64,000 nt of DNA from JAIRVZ01 sp031553415 (GTDB taxonomy: Bacteria; Bacteroidota; Bacteroidia; Bacteroidales; Azobacteroidaceae), in NCBI GenBank assembly GCA_031553415.1, contig JAVBLO010000013.1, positions 62,001 through 126,000 on the forward strand. The letters are read 5' to 3'. Positions 60,327 to 64,000 of the stretch are shown piece by piece. Made by a program: the position numbers and the translations under genes. The notes beneath the pieces were generated by a model that saw only the letters and a program-made list of their open reading frames with translations, was not told where the DNA came from and did no database searches. Each line of letters starts with the position of its first letter. The first letter of the stretch is position 1.

Positions 60327-61472
60327 TCTTTTTAATGCTTCTTGTAATAATTCTTCTTTGCAACAAAGAGAGATACGTATGTAGCGTTCCCCATTACTGC
60401 CAAAAATAAAACCGGGAGTCAGGAAAACATTGGCTTCATATAATATCTTATCAGCCAGTTGTTCACTACCTGAATATTTTGCTGGGATTTTTCCCCACAA
60501 AAACATTCCTGATTGTTTGGGGTCAAATGTACAACCCAGAAATTCTATTATTTGTTCAGCAATTTTGCGTCTTTTACGATAAATATCATTCATTTGACGG
60601 TGAAATTCCGGCTGTGCTTGCAGAGCTTTTACAGCTGCCAGCATCATTGGTTTGAATTGTCCACTGTCGATATTGCTTTTTACTTTCAATACCCATTCTA
60701 TGAATTGGGCGTTGGAGGCTAACATTGCCATTCTCCATCCCGGCATATTGTGTGACTTACTCATCGAGTTTAGTTCGATACAAATATCTTTGGCTCCTTC
60801 GATATTGAGAATACTCAATGGCTTGTCATTCAATATAAAACTATATGGATTATCGTTGCAAATAACGATGCTATGGCGTTTGCCGAAATCAACTAATTGT
60901 TGGTATAATTCAATAGTTGCAGGTGCTCCTGTCGGCATATTCGGATAATTAGTCCACATCAATTTCACATCCGATAAATCCATTTTTTCCAGTACCTTGA
61001 AATCAGGCTGCCAATTGTTGTTTTCGTCTAAACCATAAGGAATAATTTTTGCTCCAACCAGATTACTGACTGAAGTATAAGTCGGATAGCCGGGATTAGG
61101 AACCAGAACTTTATCTCCCGAATTCAGAAATGCCATGGAAATATGAAGGATGCCTTCTTTGGAGCCGATCAAAGGTTGTATTTCGTTTTTCTGATTTAGT
61201 TCCACATGATACCATTGTTTATACCAATCGGCAAAGGCCTTACGCAACTCTGGAATACCCACATATGGTTGATAACCATGTGCATCAGGCTTTTGAATTT
61301 CTTCGCAGAAAGTATTGATAGCTTCTTTTGAAGGAGGTAAATCAGGACTTCCAACTCCTAAATTGATTACGTTTTTTCCGGAGGCATTCATTTCTGCAAC
61401 TTCTTTCAGTTTTTTGGAGAAGTAGTATTCGTTTACTTTATTGAGCCTTTCGGCAGGAGATATTTTTGTCAT
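60294..61472 (-). CDS. Class I/II PLP-dependent aminotransferase (probably aromatic)
   Basis: 392 residues. NLGVGSPDLPPSKEAINTF is the N-terminal region, NPGYPTYTSVSNLVGA and WTNYPNMPTGAPAT follow, ICNDNPYSFIL holds the Asp pairing with the PLP ring nitrogen, and SMSKSHNMPGWRM contains the PLP lysine. The operon context suggests it makes Phe and Tyr from their keto acids, although an aspartate or LL-diaminopimelate-type activity cannot be excluded. The last ten residues come from a repeat (see 60241) and are Cys-rich, unlike family members. Confidence 0.85.
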   Translation of the reverse strand: MTKISPAERLNKVNEYYFSKKLKEVAEMNASGKNVINLGVGSPDLPPSKEAINTFCEEIQKPDAHGYQPYVGIPELRKAFADWYKQWYHVELNQKNEIQPLIGSKEGILHISMAFLNSGDKVLVPNPGYPTYTSVSNLVGAKIIPYGLDENNNWQPDFKVLEKMDLSDVKLMWTNYPNMPTGAPATIELYQQLVDFGKRHSIVICNDNPYSFILNDKPLSILNIEGAKDICIELNSMSKSHNMPGWRMAMLASNAQFIEWVLKVKSNIDSGQFKPMMLAAVKALQAQPEFHRQMNDIYRKRRKIAEQIIEFLGCTFDPKQSGMFLWGKIPAKYSGSEQLADKILYEANVFLTPGFIFGSNGERYIRISLCCKEELLQEALKRICQCANMPIC

Positions 61473-61493
61473 AACTAATTAAAAAATTATAAA

Positions 61494-61511
61494 TTAAGAG
61501 TTAACTCTTAA
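61494..61511. repeat. Perfect 18-bp palindrome at the pheA 3' end
   Basis: TTAAGAGTTAACTCTTAA is its own reverse complement and contains the pheA stop codon (61503-61501). It could be a short hairpin between pheA and the aminotransferase gene, or another short-word repeat (unit TTAAGAG). Confidence 0.6.
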
Positions 61512-62349
61512 CTATAGATTGTTCTGTGTATTCCCCCAAGATCTTAAATCCTTTTGTCAGAGGTAAAACAGCATCTAATGCTTGTTTGTAACGCATATAA
61601 TTGTTAAATGTCACATCAACATAAAACAGATATTCCCATTCCCGGCCAATAATAGGAAGAGATTGTATTTTAGTAAGATTGATATCATAGAAAGAAAGTA
61701 TAGTCAGCACTTTTGACAGGCTTCCTTCTGTATGAGGTAATGTGAAAACAACAGATGATTTATTTGGAGTAGAATCTTCGAGTATTTCGTCTGCAATCCA
61801 ACGATTGGCTAAAATAAGAAAACGGGTGAAATTCCGTTTATTGGTTTCAATACCTTCTGCAAGGATATCCAAACCATAAAGTTCAGCTGCATATTTACTG
61901 CAAATTGCTGCTGTTCCTTTCAATTGTTTTTGAGATATATTTGCAGCGCTCCAGGCCGTATCTTCTTTTTCAACTACTATTAAATTGGGTAAGGTATCTA
62001 AAAAATCGCGACATTGCATCAGGGCGATAGGATGGGAGTTAATTTCTTTAATATCATGAATATTTTGTCCGGGAAGGGCCGCCAAGCAGTGGGAAATTCT
62101 TATTTTTTCTTCTCCAATCACTACCAGATCGCTCTCACGAATGAGTTCATGATTTTGTAGTAAACTTCCGGCAATAGTGTTTTCGATAGCCATGATACCG
62201 AAAATATTTGAATCTTTCTTCAGGGCGCTTATTACGTCCCGAAATTGATTACAGGGTAAAATTTTAATGCCATCTTCTGTTTGGAAATACTTTCTTGCTG
62301 CGATATCGTGATATGCGCCTTCAATTCCTTGTATTGCTATTGTTTTCAT
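61501..62349 (-). CDS. pheA: Prephenate dehydratase
   Basis: 282 residues, the monofunctional form without chorismate mutase (which is in the DAHP synthase fusion). IAIQGIEGAYHDIAARKYF starts the catalytic domain; MAIENTIAGSL is the conserved ENT motif and KRNFTRFLIL the TRF motif of the active site. The C-terminal ACT domain (SSVVFTLPHTEGSLSKVLTI, KIQSLPIIGREWEYLFYVDV) should give feedback inhibition by Phe. First structural gene of the operon pheA - aminotransferase - DAHP synthase/CM - tyrA. Only 6 bases separate its ATG from the U-tract of the leader terminator. Confidence 0.94.
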   Translation of the reverse strand: MKTIAIQGIEGAYHDIAARKYFQTEDGIKILPCNQFRDVISALKKDSNIFGIMAIENTIAGSLLQNHELIRESDLVVIGEEKIRISHCLAALPGQNIHDIKEINSHPIALMQCRDFLDTLPNLIVVEKEDTAWSAANISQKQLKGTAAICSKYAAELYGLDILAEGIETNKRNFTRFLILANRWIADEILEDSTPNKSSVVFTLPHTEGSLSKVLTILSFYDINLTKIQSLPIIGREWEYLFYVDVTFNNYMRYKQALDAVLPLTKGFKILGEYTEQSIVKS

Positions 62350-62355
62350 AATTTC

Positions 62356-62392
62356 AAAAAAAAAAATCCTGTCGTGTTTTTCGACAGGATTT
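62356..62392 (-). terminator. Leader (attenuator) terminator before pheA
   Basis: On the minus strand: stem AAATCCTGTCG (62392-62382), 7-base loop, CGACAGGATTT (62374-62364), continuing as an uninterrupted T-run to 62356 (11 T in total). An 11-bp perfect stem plus T-run is a textbook intrinsic terminator, but it stands in front of, not after, the gene: only 6 bases before the pheA ATG and in the gene's own direction. Confidence 0.92.
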
Positions 62393-62458
62393 CATATATC
62401 TTATTTTGTACGTTTTTATTATTCTCCGGGTGTTTTTACTTACATACAAAATCCTGTC
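62382..62458 (-). promoter_or_regulatory. Antiterminator of the Phe/Tyr attenuator
   Basis: GACAGGATTT (62458-62449), inside codons 20-23 of the leader peptide, is a direct copy of the 3' arm of the terminator and can pair over 10 bases with AAATCCTGTC (62392-62383), the terminator's 5' arm. A second helix, TGTATG (62448-62443) with CGTACA (62412-62407), stacks inside it. Formation of this structure excludes the terminator. A ribosome stopped at codons 4-15 leaves it free; one at the stop codon (62438-62436) covers it. Confidence 0.85.
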
Positions 62459-62516
62459 TTACTTGTCTGCTAAAGTAAAAGTAAAAATAGGAATATGTAA
62501 AATAAAACTTGTTCAT
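62436..62516 (-). CDS. Phe/Tyr-rich leader peptide of the pheA operon (attenuator)
   Basis: 26 codons from ATG 62516 to TAA 62436, too short for usual gene calling. Residues 4-15 read FYFTYSYFYFYF: 5 Phe and 5 Tyr in 12 codons, and a further Phe at 23; the end is SRQVRQDFVCK. The product itself has probably no function; its translation measures charged tRNA-Phe and tRNA-Tyr. Both amino acids are end products of the operon, which matches the mixed composition, in contrast to the Phe-only leader PheL of E. coli. It sits between a consensus promoter (62544-62573) and the terminator at 62356-62392. Confidence 0.9.
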   Translation of the reverse strand: MNKFYFTYSYFYFYFSRQVRQDFVCK

Positions 62517-62543
62517 ACTTTCTTTTTGTTGTAAAAGGTGATG

Positions 62544-62573
62544 CAAATGTAATACTTTTTTTTATTCTGCAAA
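62544..62573 (-). promoter_or_regulatory. Promoter of the pheA operon leader
   Basis: Minus strand TTTG (62573-62570), an 18-base spacer, and TACATTTG (62551-62544), close to the Bacteroidota consensus. Transcription would start near 62537, about 20 bases before the leader ATG. It begins directly after the stop codon of the ABC-F gene (62576). Confidence 0.6.
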
Positions 62574-62575
62574 TA

Positions 62576-64000
62576 TTAAATGATAAATAATTTAGATTTT
62601 TTCTTTTCTAAGAATTCATATATGCCACCAATGTGTTCCCTGACTTTTTTATCTGAGAATTCGTATACTTTAGTTACTAAACCATTCAGAAAATCACGGT
62701 CGTGTGATACTAAAATTACAGTTCCATCATAATCCATCAAAGCCTCTTTCAATACAACTTTGGTTTTTAAATCAAGGTGATTGGTAGGTTCGTCAAGAAT
62801 AAGCAGGTTTACCGGTTCCAGCAAGAGTTTGATCATTGCCAGACGGGTTCTTTCTCCACCGGAAAGGACTTTGACTTTTTTATCCGAATCATCACGGTTA
62901 AACATAAATGCGCCTAATATGTTACGGATTTGTGTCCTGATATCTCCTTCAGCCACTTGATCGATTGTTTCGAAAACGGTCAGGTCTTCGTCTAATAATT
63001 GTGCCTGATTTTGGGCGAAATAACCGATTTGGGCATTATGTCCGAGCATAATGGTTCCTTCATAAGGAGTTTCTCCCATAACACATTTAATGAAAGTTGA
63101 TTTTCCTTCGCCGTTTTTTCCTGCTAATGCAATTTTTTCTCCCCTGGAAATCATTAAATTGGCATTTTCGAACACCATGTAATCATCATATTTTTTTGTT
63201 AAACCATCCACTGTCAAAGGATAATTGCCCGAACGGGTTGCCGGTTGGAATTTAATCCTGATTCTGGATTTATCTTCTTCGTCAATTTCAACACGTTCCA
63301 GCTTTTCCAGTTGGCGTACGCGGCTTTGCACCAGAACTGCCTTGGCAGCCTGTGCACGAAAGCGTTCAATAAATTCTTCAATTTCCTGAATTTGCTTTTG
63401 TTGTGCTTCCCAGGCATGGATTTGCTGTTGGCGCCGTTCTTCCCGTAATTCCATATAACGGGTGAAATTGACCTTGTAATCATAAATCCTGCCTAAAGTA
63501 AGTTCGATAGTCCGGTTAGTGACTGCATCTATAAAAGCCCTGTCGTGTGAAATCAGTACAACAGCATTGGCTTGCGTGGTAATGAAGTTTTCCAGCCAGC
63601 CGATAGTTTCGATATCCAGGTGATTGGTCGGCTCGTCAAGCAGCATTACATCAGGATTCCGGAGCAATAATTTCGCTAACTCAACCCGCATTCTCCATCC
63701 TCCACTGAAAGCAGAAGTTGGCCGGTCTAAATCCGACCGTTTGAAGCCTAAACCCAATAAAGTTTTTTCTACTTCTCCTTCGAAATTGAGTCCTTCAACC
63801 ATAGAAAGACGTTCATGGGCATGAGTGAATTTGTCAATAAGTTCGGAGTATGAATCTGATTCATAGTCGGTTCTTGTTTCCAATTGCCGGTTCATATCTT
63901 CAATTTCCTTCTCCAGATCAAAGATGTGGGAAAAGGCTAAAGATGCTTCTTCCCTTACAGAACGTTCATCTGAAACCTGCATTACCTGTGGTAGATAGCC
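62576..64000 (-). CDS. ABC-F family ATPase, 5' end missing (runs off right edge)
   Basis: The frame is still open at base 64000 (GYLPQV precedes the first internal Met at 63982), so the N-terminal Walker A of domain 1 lies outside. Visible: domain 1 signature FSGGWRMRVELAKLL and Walker B LLLDEPTNHLDIETIG; the linker (PtIM) with a charged coiled coil (LREERRQQQIHAWEAQQKQI); domain 2 Walker A ALAGKNGEGKSTFIK, signature LSGGERTRLAMIKLL and LLILDEPTNHLDLKTK. No membrane segments. ABC-F proteins act on the ribosome (translation factors such as EttA/Uup, or antibiotic protection). The end is unusually short after domain 2 (EKKKSKLFII), lacking the Uup-type C-terminal coil as far as visible. Confidence 0.9.
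   Translation of the reverse strand, partial: GYLPQVMQVSDERSVREEASLAFSHIFDLEKEIEDMNRQLETRTDYESDSYSELIDKFTHAHERLSMVEGLNFEGEVEKTLLGLGFKRSDLDRPTSAFSGGWRMRVELAKLLLRNPDVMLLDEPTNHLDIETIGWLENFITTQANAVVLISHDRAFIDAVTNRTIELTLGRIYDYKVNFTRYMELREERRQQQIHAWEAQQKQIQEIEEFIERFRAQAAKAVLVQSRVRQLEKLERVEIDEEDKSRIRIKFQPATRSGNYPLTVDGLTKKYDDYMVFENANLMISRGEKIALAGKNGEGKSTFIKCVMGETPYEGTIMLGHNAQIGYFAQNQAQLLDEDLTVFETIDQVAEGDIRTQIRNILGAFMFNRDDSDKKVKVLSGGERTRLAMIKLLLEPVNLLILDEPTNHLDLKTKVVLKEALMDYDGTVILVSHDRDFLNGLVTKVYEFSDKKVREHIGGIYEFLEKKKSKLFII

Noticed and set aside
63980..63982. ABC-F gene starting at Met 63982
   Set aside because: The frame is open to the edge and the first Walker A of an ABC-F protein is missing, so this Met is internal.
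1..64000. CRISPR arrays, tRNA/rRNA genes, insertion sequences or prophage
   Set aside because: No regularly spaced repeat array, cloverleaf-like gene, transposase or phage protein was seen. The repeats found are short words or palindromes.

Overview
The window reads as a chromosomal segment of a Bacteroidales bacterium (Bacteroidota) that has a type IX secretion system. The support is a SusC/SusD pair, promoters of the Bacteroidota form TTTG-N18-20-TAnnTTTG, a short RpoD-type sigma factor, a PorU-PorV-IspF gene cluster, many C-terminal sorting domains (motif YPNP or FPNP), and low G+C. Secreted T9SS cargo and porU/porV argue against a typical gut Bacteroides and fit a Porphyromonas-, Paludibacter- or Dysgonomonas-like lineage. 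The exact genus cannot be read from the sequence.

Left part (1-3604): a truncated secreted PDZ protein, a small outer-membrane beta-barrel protein, and a two-gene unit with a family 2 glycosyltransferase and a HIT/GalT-like nucleotidyltransferase (DUF4922 type).

Positions 3672-36008 form one head-to-tail array of 16 minus-strand genes with gaps of at most 63 bases: a polysaccharide utilisation locus for a sulfated and probably esterified glycan. It encodes a sugar porter, a GH2-like lipoprotein, a cytoplasmic DUF5107-TPR protein, four serine-type sulfatases, two tandem ELWxxDGT-repeat proteins, SusC, SusD, a surface lipoprotein, a GH30-like enzyme, a two-module beta-sandwich protein and two SGNH hydrolases. 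Seven of the products end in T9SS-like sorting domains. A divergent AraC-type regulator (36188) with a 21-bp-spaced direct repeat upstream is the likely controller, followed by an S66 LD-carboxypeptidase.

The middle (38409-48110) is housekeeping: HtrA protease, primary sigma factor, ferritin, a YiiX-like hydrolase, a DUF4878 lipoprotein, glycine decarboxylase GcvP, a metallo-beta-lactamase-fold hydrolase, RsmG, a DUF3298 lipoprotein and a SUI1-family protein. Next comes a plus-strand operon rex - FAH hydrolase - porU - porV - ispF - second porU paralogue (48240-58291), so the T9SS sorting and shuttle genes lie in the same window as their cargo.

The right end (58368-62516, minus strand) is an aromatic amino-acid operon: pheA, an aminotransferase, a DAHP synthase-chorismate mutase fusion and tyrA. 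Its 5' leader carries an unannotated 26-codon peptide with Phe and Tyr at 10 of residues 4-15, then a complete antiterminator/terminator pair ending 6 bases before pheA: a Phe/Tyr transcription attenuator. This is the strongest new finding. An ABC-F ATPase gene runs off the right edge.

A second theme is short repeats built from 7-8-base words or palindromes. They sit in intergenic gaps, form the C-termini of some proteins, and have inserted in frame twice into the TPR gene at 28424-31855.
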